Assembly: GCA_946566685.1 (NCBI GenBank)
Contig: CAMNXA010000032.1
Location: 1-33,862, forward strand
Origin: an uncultured Lachnospiraceae bacterium
Lineage (GTDB): Bacteria > Bacillota > Clostridia > Lachnospirales > Lachnospiraceae
Length of the DNA: 33,862 bases
Direction of reading: 5' to 3'
Shown here: positions 1 through 6,352 of the stretch, piece after piece
How the letters are laid out: every line of letters begins with the position of its first letter
Numbering within the stretch: the first letter of the stretch is position 1
Made by a program: the position numbers and the translations under genes
The notes under the pieces: generated by a model
Database searches by the model: none
Told to the model about the DNA's origin: nothing
What the model saw: the letters and a program-made list of their open reading frames with translations, nothing else

Positions 1-51
1 CGCGCCAGATTGTGGCTCTGGAGGCCGAGGGTTCGAGTCCCTCTATCCACC
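1..51 (+). tRNA. tRNA-His (GTG), 5' end outside the window
   Basis: The anticodon stem CCAGA/TCTGG encloses loop TTGTGGC, which gives anticodon GTG. The T-arm GAGGG-TTCGAGT-CCCTC is followed by acceptor strand TATCCAC and a C at the discriminator position, as expected for bacterial tRNA-His. The acceptor 5' strand and D-arm lie before the window. It is the first visible member of a His-Gln-Lys cluster. Confidence 0.9.
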
Positions 52-95
52 CTTAATATAGGAGTGTGCGGAGCACGGTCTGGTATTACCAATAA

Positions 96-167
96 TGGGC
101 TATCGCCAAGGGGTAAGGCACAGGACTTTGACTCCTGTATTCGCTGGTTCAAATCCAGCTAGCCCAG
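96..167 (+). tRNA. tRNA-Gln (TTG)
   Basis: Acceptor strands TGGGCTA and TAGCCCA pair completely, with G as discriminator. The anticodon stem CAGGA/TCCTG holds loop CTTTGAC, anticodon TTG. The T-arm contains GGTTCAAATCC. CCA is not encoded. It is co-oriented with its tRNA neighbours and probably co-transcribed with them. Confidence 0.95.
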
Positions 168-171
168 TTAC

Positions 172-244
172 GGAGCACTAGCTCAGTCGGTAGAGCACCT
201 GACTTTTAATCAGGTTGTCGGGGGTTCGAATCCCCCGTGCTTCA
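172..244 (+). tRNA. tRNA-Lys (TTT)
   Basis: Acceptor strands GGAGCAC and GTGCTTC pair with one G-T wobble, followed by discriminator A. The D-arm contains AGCTCAGTCGGTAGAGC. The anticodon loop CTTTTAA gives TTT. The T-arm is GGGGGTTCGAATCCCCC. The 3' end of this gene is repeated about 45 bases downstream as a relic. Confidence 0.96.
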
Positions 245-267
245 CTAAGCGGGAGAAGAAAAAGTAA

Positions 268-307
268 ATGGGGATTCGAACCCCGTTGACATCCCCCGTG
301 CTTCACT
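268..307 (+). pseudogene. tRNA 3'-end relic (duplicated tRNA-Lys tail)
   Basis: A free-standing T-arm-like hairpin (GGGG-ATTCGAA-CCCC, about 270-284) is followed by ATCCCCCGTGCTTCACT (291-307). That string is an exact 17-base copy of 230-246, the 3' end of tRNA-Lys and its first flanking bases. No acceptor 5' strand, D-arm or anticodon arm precedes it, so it cannot be a functional tRNA. It is either a degraded duplicate tRNA or an attachment-site scar. Confidence 0.7.
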
Positions 308-314
308 TAAAAGG

Positions 315-354
315 AGCTACAAACTTTGCTAAAAAGGTTTGCAGCTATTTTTAT
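315..354 (+). terminator. Rho-independent terminator of the tRNA cluster
   Basis: AGCTACAAACTT (315-326) pairs with AAGGTTTGCAGCT (334-346) with one mismatch, and a T-rich tail follows (347-353). It closes the tRNA operon ahead of the MATE gene. Confidence 0.75.
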
Positions 355-411
355 TATGGAAGAATAGTATGGCTGCAAGGCCTGCTTTTTTTCTGCTGAA
401 AGGAGAGTACT

Positions 412-1776
412 ATGGAACAGACCAAAGAAAACAAAATGGGCACTATGCCTGTTAACAAACTTCTGATCAGTATGTCCCTGCCCATGATGGCGTCTATGCT
501 GGTGCAGGCTCTTTATAATGTGGTGGATTCTATCTTTGTGTCGCGCATCAATGAAAATGCACTGACTGCGGTATCCCTGGCATTCCCGATCCAGACTTTG
601 ATGATCGCTGTGGCGGGCGGAACCTGTGTGGGTATCAATGCGGTATTGTCCAAGGCTCTTGGGGAAAAATTGCAGAAGAAGGCCAATGATACGGCTGTAA
701 ACGGTATTGTCCTGATGGGGATGAGTTATGTGCTCTTCCTGTTGATAGGATTGTTTGCGACCAGAGCCTTTTACTTAAGCCAGACGAAGGATGCCCAAAT
801 TGTGCAGTATGGCGTTGCGTATCTGAGTATTGTGTGCAGCTGTTCCATCGGGTTGTTTGCACAGTTTACCTTTGAACGTCTTTTACAGTCTACAGGCAGG
901 ACATTTTATATTATGATAACGCAGGGAACTGGCGCTGTTATCAATATTATATTGGATCCCATTTTTATCTTTGGTCTGTTTGGTGTGCCCCGGATGGGAG
1001 TCGCGGGTGCCGCGGTGGCAACTGTGACAGGACAGATCATTGCGGGTACCTTTGCGATATTGATCAACTGCAAGAAAAACGATGATATTCAATTACAGTT
1101 TAAAGGGCTGCATCTGGAGAAGGAGATCGTGGGGCAGATTTATAAGATTGGTATACCTTCCATGATTATGCAGGCTATCGGTTCTGTGATGACTTATGGC
1201 ATGAACCTGATCCTGATCTCTTTTACGTCCACGGCAACAGCAGTATTCGGTGTATATTTTAAATTACAGAGTTTTGTATTCATGCCAGTGTTTGGTTTGA
1301 ATAACGGCCTGGTGCCAATCCTGGCGTATAATTATGGGGCGGGCAGGAGAGACAGATTTATCCAGGCTTTGAAGTGTGGTATTTTGTATGCGGTGAGCAT
1401 TATGTTCGTGGGACTGGTGATTTTCCAGACCATTCCACAGGTGCTTCTGGGATTTTTTGAGGCATCGGATGAGATGTTGAGAATTGGAGTGCCGGCGCTT
1501 CGCATTATCTGCTTAAGCTTCCTGCCAGCGGGATTTGGTATTGTCTGTGGTACGGCTTTTCAGGCGCTGGGCAACGCAGTCTACAGTATGATGGTGTCCA
1601 TAGCCAGACAGCTTGTGGTTCTTTTGCCGGCGGCTTACCTGTTATCCCTTCTGGGTGATGTGAACTATGTGTGGTGGGCATTCCCTATTGCAGAGGTGAT
1701 GTCGCTGACAATGACGGTGATATTCCTGATTCGTATCAACCGCAGAGTGATCCGTTATATTGACACTGTACATTGA
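412..1776 (+). CDS. MATE family multidrug/cation antiporter
   Basis: The 454-residue, strongly hydrophobic protein has the features of a MATE (MOP superfamily) transporter. These are about 12 membrane segments, an N-terminal half opening with LLISMSLPMMASMLVQALYN and VDSIFVSRI, and the repeated half-motif ILDPIFIFGLFGVPRMGVAGAA near residues 180-200. FGLNNGLVPILAYNYGAG near residue 300 is a conserved MATE stretch. Such proteins export cationic compounds or metabolites in exchange for Na+ or H+; the substrate cannot be read from sequence. An AAAGGAG ribosome site precedes the ATG. It stands alone between tRNA genes, and its 3' end carries the tRNA-Leu promoter. The second MATE gene in the window (13594) is only a family relative. 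Confidence 0.93.
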   Translation: MEQTKENKMGTMPVNKLLISMSLPMMASMLVQALYNVVDSIFVSRINENALTAVSLAFPIQTLMIAVAGGTCVGINAVLSKALGEKLQKKANDTAVNGIVLMGMSYVLFLLIGLFATRAFYLSQTKDAQIVQYGVAYLSIVCSCSIGLFAQFTFERLLQSTGRTFYIMITQGTGAVINIILDPIFIFGLFGVPRMGVAGAAVATVTGQIIAGTFAILINCKKNDDIQLQFKGLHLEKEIVGQIYKIGIPSMIMQAIGSVMTYGMNLILISFTSTATAVFGVYFKLQSFVFMPVFGLNNGLVPILAYNYGAGRRDRFIQALKCGILYAVSIMFVGLVIFQTIPQVLLGFFEASDEMLRIGVPALRIICLSFLPAGFGIVCGTAFQALGNAVYSMMVSIARQLVVLLPAAYLLSLLGDVNYVWWAFPIAEVMSLTMTVIFLIRINRRVIRYIDTVH

Positions 1777-1788
1777 AAATGATATGAT
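1760..1788 (+). promoter_or_regulatory. tRNA-Leu promoter within the MATE 3' end
   Basis: TTGACA (1760-1765), 17 bases, then TATGAT (1783-1788) with an upstream TG at the extended -10 position. The expected start is near 1795, about 23 bases before tRNA-Leu. A small hairpin (GCGGGT/ACCCGC, 1795-1813) lies in the tRNA leader. Confidence 0.75.
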
Positions 1789-1817
1789 ACATGAGCGGGT
1801 TCATTAGACCCGCATAA

Positions 1818-1897
1818 GCGGATGTGGCGGAATTGGCAGACGCGATGGTTTTAGGTGCCATTGGGTGACCGTGCAGGTTCGAGCCCTGTCATCCGCA
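1818..1897 (+). tRNA. tRNA-Leu (TAG)
   Basis: Acceptor strands GCGGATG and CATCCGC pair completely, with discriminator A. The anticodon stem ATGGT/GCCAT holds loop TTTAGGT, anticodon TAG. The variable arm (TGGGTGACCG region) is longer than in class I tRNAs, as expected for Leu. The T-arm contains GGTTCGAGCCC. It is monocistronic with its own promoter and terminator. Confidence 0.95.
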
Positions 1898-1904
1898 TTG
1901 TGAT

Positions 1905-1953
1905 ATGCCCTGATGGATGAGTGGAATGATTCTTCAGGGCATTTTCTCTTCTT
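1905..1953 (+). terminator. terminator of tRNA-Leu
   Basis: ATGCCCTGA (1905-1913) pairs with TCAGGGCAT (1934-1942) and is followed directly by TTTCTCTTCTT. Confidence 0.85.
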
Positions 1954-2012
1954 GTTGGGAGTATTTGCTTCTAATTTTGTAAGCTGTTGTCGCTTTTTCG
2001 CTCATTGTGGTG

Positions 2013-2018
2013 TATAAT
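2013..2018 (+). promoter_or_regulatory. candidate -10 box for the HipA-like/DUF3037 operon
   Basis: A perfect TATAAT sits about 70 bases before the annotated ATG. The best upstream -35 (TTGTCG, 1987-1992) is 20 bases away, longer than the usual 17, so the promoter is weak or activator-dependent. Confidence 0.45.
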
Positions 2019-2089
2019 CAAAATACAAATCAAGAGAGCGTGGGGGTGATGTTATTAAAGAAAAGCATATTGCACAAATTTACTATAAT

Positions 2090-2845
2090 ATGAATATTGG
2101 CGTTACAGAGCCTAAATATGCAATTTTAGATGATGGCTCCCAGATTGTGGTAAAATTACCTCATGGTCCAGAGGGAAATTTAGTGCTTTTTAATGAGTAT
2201 GTATGTTATAGATTAGCAATACTAATAGATATCCCGATGCCGTATTGTGGAATATGTGTAATGGATGAAAATACAGAAGTATCAGATCCTAATATTGCTT
2301 CCAGTATTAATTATGGATATGCGTTCTATTCAACTTTTATGCCCAAAACGACAAAGCTATTATCATCTATTATTAGGTTGATGAAGAACCGAGAAGTTTT
2401 CATCAAAGTCCTTTTATTTGATCATATGATCTTTAATAGAGATAGAAATGAAGGAAATTTATTGGTTCGGTTTTATAAAGATGATGTGTCACTGAAAGTT
2501 ATTGATCACACACATGTATTCATTAACGGTGCAATTTGGAATTCTGGTTGTTTAAAAACAGCAATGGAAGAAAACGATTTGCTCAGTACGGAGGTTCTTG
2601 AATACAATGAGCGACTATATAGTATGTTTTATCGAAATATTTCTGTTACAAAAGAGGCTTTAGAACAAGCCAGTTTAGAATTTAAAAATAGAATTAACTG
2701 TGATGTGATAAACAAAATTATAGAGGAATGTCCACAAGAATGGCGACCTCTGAAAGAAGACGAAAATGTGTTGGTTGAATATTTAATGTATAGGATAAAT
2801 AATTTTGATGTTATAATAGCAATGATTATGAATTACATAAAATAG
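2090..2845 (+). CDS. HipA-like kinase domain protein (uncertain 5' end)
   Basis: The 251-residue protein resembles the HipA-like kinase family found beside DUF3037 genes. Near the N-terminus it has GVTEPKYAILDDGSQIVVKL followed by LVLFNEYVCYRLA and a glycolytic-type turn IPMPYCGI, which is the family pattern of an ATP-binding lobe with a Lys. Further on, FDHMIFNRDRNEGNLLV (about 119-136) has the D-x-x-x-x-N layout of a HipA catalytic loop, and LKVIDHTHVF supplies the metal-binding Asp. Frame continuity upstream (IKEKHIAQIYYN) looks like missing family N-terminus, yet no standard start lies in that frame; the best ribosome site (GGGGGTGATG, ATG at 2049) leads another frame that stops at 2091. 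The gene is AT-rich compared with its neighbours. It forms an operon with the next gene (16-base gap, AAGGAGG). Confidence 0.72.
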   Translation: MNIGVTEPKYAILDDGSQIVVKLPHGPEGNLVLFNEYVCYRLAILIDIPMPYCGICVMDENTEVSDPNIASSINYGYAFYSTFMPKTTKLLSSIIRLMKNREVFIKVLLFDHMIFNRDRNEGNLLVRFYKDDVSLKVIDHTHVFINGAIWNSGCLKTAMEENDLLSTEVLEYNERLYSMFYRNISVTKEALEQASLEFKNRINCDVINKIIEECPQEWRPLKEDENVLVEYLMYRINNFDVIIAMIMNYIK

Positions 2846-2861
2846 AAAAAGGAGGTATATC

Positions 2862-3620
2862 ATGAGTCATATCGAATATTCGGCTTTGAATTACTATCAT
2901 TCGCCTATATCAGATGAATGTTTATGTCTTGGAGTGTTGTTTCATAATATTACTACCGGTCAGCGTGATTTTAGATATATTTCCAACTTCAAGAGATTTA
3001 AGGTGTTTGATGACGAAGCAGATGTCAGTTTTGTGAGGGCATATCTTGTAGGAATTAAGGAGGATGTCGAAGCTTCTGTTTTGAATTATAAGGATTCATT
3101 TGATTTACAATCCTATATTAAAGTATTTGCTAATGAATTTAGATTTTCTACAATTAAGAGGCTAAATGTTGGGGAAAATGAAGACTATGTAGATGCTCTT
3201 ACGAAAGTTTATTTAAAGTATGATTTAGCAAAATCTCAACGATTGAATAGTAATGAAGAAAAGAAGTTAATTAAACGAGTGCTTGATACTAATAATTTGA
3301 AATATTCAAATGGGAGAGTTTCGGGAGAGTTTAATGATGAGATTCCATTTGATTATCAAGTAAATAACTTGTGTATTAAACATTTTTCATTCAAGGGAAA
3401 AAATTTGCGAAGGGTTATTAGTAATGCCAGACAGTGGGCCTTTGCAGCAGGTGAGATGGCCGGGATAAAAAAGGTATTATTCATTTATGATAGCGATTTT
3501 GAGGATAGAGATAATTTGAAAATTATTGTTAATATTCTGTCTAAGCATGCAGAAGTTCTTCAGATGGATGAGGGCATGGATTATATATTAAAAGCGTGTT
3601 CAACAGGCAAGGATAGGTGA
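2862..3620 (+). CDS. DUF3037-like protein
   Basis: The 252-residue protein begins MSHIEYSALNYYHSPISDECLCLGVLFHN, here split as an N-terminal SALNYYHSP and a following CLCLGVLFHN. This resembles the DUF3037 opening (a YS-x-x-R-Y stretch then a-N-V-G-V-L-x strand). Its place directly after a HipA-like kinase gene also fits that family, since the two commonly occur as a pair. The C-terminal part (about 185-245) reads as an alpha/beta unit with ARQWAFAAGEMAGIKKVLFI and a terminal AEVLQMDEG. No signal peptide or membrane span is seen. A strong AAGGAGG precedes the ATG. The function of the pair is not known to me; a toxin-antitoxin-like or defence role is only a guess. Confidence 0.6.
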   Translation: MSHIEYSALNYYHSPISDECLCLGVLFHNITTGQRDFRYISNFKRFKVFDDEADVSFVRAYLVGIKEDVEASVLNYKDSFDLQSYIKVFANEFRFSTIKRLNVGENEDYVDALTKVYLKYDLAKSQRLNSNEEKKLIKRVLDTNNLKYSNGRVSGEFNDEIPFDYQVNNLCIKHFSFKGKNLRRVISNARQWAFAAGEMAGIKKVLFIYDSDFEDRDNLKIIVNILSKHAEVLQMDEGMDYILKACSTGKDR

Positions 3621-3638
3621 TGATAAATTTAGGTAACA

Positions 3639-3666
3639 AAAGGAGTGTCCATTCAGGCACTCCTTT
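3639..3666 (+). terminator. hairpin after the DUF3037-like gene
   Basis: AAAGGAGTG (3639-3647) and CACTCCTTT (3658-3666) form a perfect 9-bp stem with a 10-base loop. The T-run is part of the stem on either strand, so it may serve both this operon and the convergent gene that ends at 3697. Confidence 0.6.
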
Positions 3667-3696
3667 ACATGGTTACAGATTACATTGTCCATTGTC

Positions 3697-3954
3697 TTAA
3701 AGAACTGAAGAAGCCATCATCAAACCTACGAGCTGGTCGCGCTGTACGGCATCCTGCGCGCCTTTCACACCGGAAGCCATACTGTCAAGTTCTGTCTTGG
3801 TGGCGGCAGCGAGCATTAGCTTTTCCTGAAAGTCACGTTTGGCTCTTTCTGCCTCTTCGGCTCTGCGCTCGGCCTTTGCCTGACTGCGCAGTTTCACTGC
3901 GGTCTCCATGGAATCTAAAACCTGTTTCATAGCGTCTATTTCATACATATTCAT
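3697..3954 (-). CDS. small Ala/Glu/Arg-rich coiled-coil protein, unknown
   Basis: The start MNMYEIDAMKQ is chosen because AGGAG lies 8 bases upstream of it (minus strand); this gives 85 residues. The middle (about 18-45) is rich in Ala, Glu, Arg and Lys with heptad-like spacing (KAERRAEEAERAKRDF) and should form a charged helix or coiled coil. The tail TKTELDSMASGVKGAQDAVQ is polar and ends in a short hydrophobic stretch. There is no signal sequence and no family I recognise. It is divergent from the 4160 gene with a shared AT-rich intergenic region. Confidence 0.55.
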   Translation of the reverse strand: MNMYEIDAMKQVLDSMETAVKLRSQAKAERRAEEAERAKRDFQEKLMLAAATKTELDSMASGVKGAQDAVQRDQLVGLMMASSVL

Positions 3955-4107
3955 AAGCACTACTCCTATTCTGGGTGCATGTTTTCTTTGCAATATGTAT
4001 CGGTTGTGTTATCCGGATTCTGAACCTCCACCTGATTCTAAAGAGCAAATTTTTGATGACAGAAATCATGTGTTTCGTTACAATGCCATGGGAATTGAAA
4101 ATCATTT

Positions 4108-4116
4108 TGCTATAAT
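4108..4116 (+). promoter_or_regulatory. extended -10 promoter of the 4160 gene
   Basis: TGCTATAAT is a perfect extended -10 element. No good -35 is found at 17 bases upstream. The start would be near 4123, about 37 bases before the ATG. Confidence 0.5.
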
Positions 4117-4159
4117 GATTCCTATAAGAAACAATGAATCGGTAAAACGGAGGACAGCC

Positions 4160-4699
4160 ATGGATATTGGAAATATCTGGAACAGCCTGTATACGGGTCA
4201 GATGATCGGAACGCAGATGTATGGCCTGCAATCGGATCCATTTAGCGCCTATGGTTCCTATGCGGATGCCTGGCAGGCAAGCCCCTGGCAATACGGTCTC
4301 TGGGCAGGCGGTGTGTATGGGAATCCTTTGCAGCAGACGTGGCAGAATGCTGGATTTATAGATACTTTAAATGATGCACTGACAAAGTACGCGGAGACCT
4401 CGCAGGACGGGGACCACGCAGATACGGGTATGGACATATCCACACACGAGGGGAATGTGTTGCAGCTTGGATATGATAAAGCCCTGGTGTATCTTCCAAA
4501 AGAGCAGAAGATTATGGTCGTGCAGACAGCCGGGAGCAACAGCACGGTTCAAAAAGGCAGTGCGGCTGGGAATGGAAAGGCCGATGAAAAGGGAATCATG
4601 GTCAATCAAAGACATGCCAGGGCATCCGCCGCATACCGCAGGACACAGTCGGCAAGGCAGCGAAATTCTTTGTGGGCAAAAGAGCAAAACGATGTTTAA
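4160..4699 (+). CDS. hypothetical protein, Gly/Trp/Tyr/Gln-rich N-terminus
   Basis: The start at MDIGNIWNSL is supported by GGAGG six bases upstream and by the promoter-like TATAAT before it; this gives 179 residues. Residues about 17-65 are low in charge and rich in Gly, Ser, Tyr, Trp and Gln (DPFSAYGSYADAWQ, QYGLWAGGVYGN). The next part is more ordinary (GYDKALVYLPKEQKIMVV), and the C-terminus is basic. No signal peptide, membrane span or known motif was found. Its stop overlaps the stop of the convergent hydrolase gene through the palindrome TTTAAA. Function unknown. Confidence 0.6.
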   Translation: MDIGNIWNSLYTGQMIGTQMYGLQSDPFSAYGSYADAWQASPWQYGLWAGGVYGNPLQQTWQNAGFIDTLNDALTKYAETSQDGDHADTGMDISTHEGNVLQLGYDKALVYLPKEQKIMVVQTAGSNSTVQKGSAAGNGKADEKGIMVNQRHARASAAYRRTQSARQRNSLWAKEQNDV

Positions 4700-6081
4700 A
4701 ACCCTTTTGCTTTCAGATCGCTGACCAGACTCACATAGAATTCCCGGACATCAAAGCCGAGGATATTTTCCCGGTTCAAATCAATCATATCGCCGTGAGA
4801 AATGCCTCGCCCCTTCGGAGTGGTCAATAGGGTAAAGTGTTCCCCGAAACGGGCGCTGTCTGCGGAGACCAGGCCATCATTGGCGCCATCGAAATGCCTG
4901 ACCAGGGGATAAGCCATGTTCAAAGGGAATCTACCGCTGGAAGCACAATTCATCTGACTGCCCACACTCTGATAATAGACATCGGGGTGGTTGGGCAGTT
5001 TTTCATTGATTTGATCACAGGCGGAAGCAGTCAGGTCACGCACCGCAGATAAAAAGTCGGGATTGGAGTCTCCAAATTTCCGCAGGGCTGCATTGTATTT
5101 GCGGGCCACACTCTTCTGCACCTTTTCAGGGATTTTATCCAGCAGATAGTCAGCAAAAATGCAGCCTCTATGCGGGGTGTTGATGGTGGTGAGGGAGGCT
5201 ACGTAAGGTCCCATTTCACAGGCGCTGATGGCGTAACGACTGTCCAGCCCGCCTTTGGAATGGGCGATGATATTGACCTTTTCACAACCGGTCTGTTCGA
5301 TGATGCCCCGGATACGTCCTGCCAGTTCCTGCCCGCAGGCAGCTACGGAAGCGGCAGATTGCTGACTGCCGTAATAGATGACAGCCCCGTTCTGTTTCAG
5401 GGCATAAGGAATCCGCCCCCAGTAATTAAAGAATCTGAAATCCCGGAAAAATACGCCGTGCACCAGAAGCAGAGGGTATTTGGTCTCACAGATCCGGCTT
5501 TCGGCACGAACCTGATCCAGAAGATATTTTTCATTTTCAAACGCTGCTTCCCTTGAAGTGATAGAGATAATACGGCATAGCGCCCAGATATGGACGAAGG
5601 GGATCCATCCGCAGACAATGCCGATGACGCGCCATTTGATGCCCAACTGGACGGAAGTTGTGTATACACGGATGATGCCGTTCCAGAACAGAATGGATTC
5701 CATCAATACCAAAAGAAGCAGGATTCCGAGGTAACTGACAATCTGCGCAAAGCCGCCCGAAGTATGCGGGCGCAGGAAAAGCAGATACAGGATAATGAGT
5801 GTGGATTCTATTATGGAAGTTGCGAGGAAAATCTGTAATAAGGCGATGCCGTCCTCCAGAATTTTATTTCGTCTGGTGGAAGTCTTACGGATGGTCAGGC
5901 TGGGGAACAGATTGATATAGAGAAAAGGAAGAAATCCCACTATGCAGGCGGCGATAATGGCCAGTATACGGACAGGGAGAAAAAAGCGGCTGCGCATGGC
6001 AAGGCCAATGATGTAAGGTATTATGATATTAAAGTCTACGAGGAATATCAATGCGGATAAGGCTTTGCGAAAGTGTTTCAT
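4696..6081 (-). CDS. membrane-anchored alpha/beta hydrolase (lipase-like)
   Basis: The 461-residue protein has an N-terminal membrane region of about four to five spans (roughly 8-28, 36-60, 80-103, 112-133, 150-172). An alpha/beta hydrolase domain follows from about 200. LLLVHG (205-210) gives the oxyanion strand. IIAHSKGGLD holds the nucleophile Ser275 in an A-H-S-K-G elbow, typical of bacterial triacylglycerol lipases. The probable acid is Asp402 in GANDGLVS and the probable base is His429 in GISHGDM. The domain may face the cytoplasm or the outside; substrate is unknown (lipid ester likely). AGGAG lies about 11 bases before the ATG on the minus strand. It lies downstream of the tracrRNA on the same strand, separated by the terminator at 6190-6217. 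Confidence 0.82.
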   Translation of the reverse strand: MKHFRKALSALIFLVDFNIIIPYIIGLAMRSRFFLPVRILAIIAACIVGFLPFLYINLFPSLTIRKTSTRRNKILEDGIALLQIFLATSIIESTLIILYLLFLRPHTSGGFAQIVSYLGILLLLVLMESILFWNGIIRVYTTSVQLGIKWRVIGIVCGWIPFVHIWALCRIISITSREAAFENEKYLLDQVRAESRICETKYPLLLVHGVFFRDFRFFNYWGRIPYALKQNGAVIYYGSQQSAASVAACGQELAGRIRGIIEQTGCEKVNIIAHSKGGLDSRYAISACEMGPYVASLTTINTPHRGCIFADYLLDKIPEKVQKSVARKYNAALRKFGDSNPDFLSAVRDLTASACDQINEKLPNHPDVYYQSVGSQMNCASSGRFPLNMAYPLVRHFDGANDGLVSADSARFGEHFTLLTTPKGRGISHGDMIDLNRENILGFDVREFYVSLVSDLKAKGF

Positions 6082-6141
6082 GGGTGTGTTATCTCCTGTG
6101 GGTTGTATAGGCCGGGTTTTTGAATATTGTGTAGGTTTTTG

Positions 6142-6170
6142 TTGAATGGATAATTAAAATATGATATGAT
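6142..6170 (+). promoter_or_regulatory. plus-strand promoter pointing into the tracrRNA terminator
   Basis: TTGAAT (6142-6147), 17 bases, TATGAT (6165-6170) with TG at the extended -10 position. Transcription would begin near 6177 and meet the palindrome at 6190-6217 within about 15 bases. Read-through would give antisense tracrRNA and then the cas9 leader. Confidence 0.5.
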
Positions 6171-6185
6171 GATGCTGTGTAGTTT

Positions 6186-6288
6186 AAATAAAAAGGGCTT
6201 GCATGCAAGCCCTTTTTATTTTTTCTACACCATGTAGAGTCATAAGACGATTTCGGATAAACCTTATTTGCACTCGTCTTGTAAGTTC
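6186..6288 (-). ncRNA. tracrRNA of the type II-A CRISPR system
   Basis: On the minus strand AACTTACAAGAC (6287 to 6276) pairs with repeat positions 9-20 at 11 of 12 bases. After a GAGTG bulge, CAAAT (6270-6266) pairs with repeat positions 1-5 with the usual G-U first pair. The nexus follows as AAGG-TTTAT-CC-GAAATC (6264-6250), then hairpin CTACA-TGG-TGTAG (6237-6225) and the terminator palindrome (6217-6190). This is the order anti-repeat, nexus, hairpin, terminator known from Cas9 tracrRNAs. The predicted length is about 100 nt. It is divergent from cas9 and its own promoter lies between the two genes. Confidence 0.92.
6190..6217 (-). terminator. tracrRNA terminator (bidirectional palindrome)
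   Basis: A perfect 28-base palindrome (AAAAAGGGCTTGC mirrored around GCATGC). The minus strand ends TTTTTATTT and the plus strand ends TTTTTATTTTTT, so both directions can terminate. It also separates the tracrRNA from the hydrolase gene downstream. Confidence 0.88.
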
Positions 6289-6296
6289 TCTTTAAA
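6268..6296 (+). promoter_or_regulatory. candidate cas9 promoter inside the tracrRNA 5' end
   Basis: TTGCAC (6268-6273), 17 bases, TTTAAA (6291-6296). It would start near 6303 and give a 50-base cas9 leader. It overlaps the anti-repeat and the tracrRNA -10 on the opposite strand, so the two promoters probably interfere. Confidence 0.4.
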
Positions 6297-6323
6297 GATA
6301 GCATTATGTTTGGATAAAGTCAA
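6295..6323 (-). promoter_or_regulatory. tracrRNA promoter
   Basis: Minus strand: TTGACT (6323-6318), 17 bases, TATCTT (6300-6295). The expected start near 6288 is immediately before the anti-repeat. Confidence 0.75.
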
Positions 6324-6352
6324 GAAATTAATTGGAGGAGGTATGAAAATAT

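Noticed and set aside
412..1776. MATE genes at 412 and 13594 as a recent duplication
   Set aside because: They share only family motifs; the rest of the sequence is too different for a recent copy.
3645..3932. Plus-strand ORF of 95 codons
   Set aside because: It is opposite to the small coiled-coil gene, which has a good ribosome site; it starts inside the terminator hairpin.
6089..6304. Minus-strand ORF of 71 codons between the hydrolase and cas9
   Set aside because: It covers the tracrRNA and its terminator; composition is low-complexity and there is no ribosome site.
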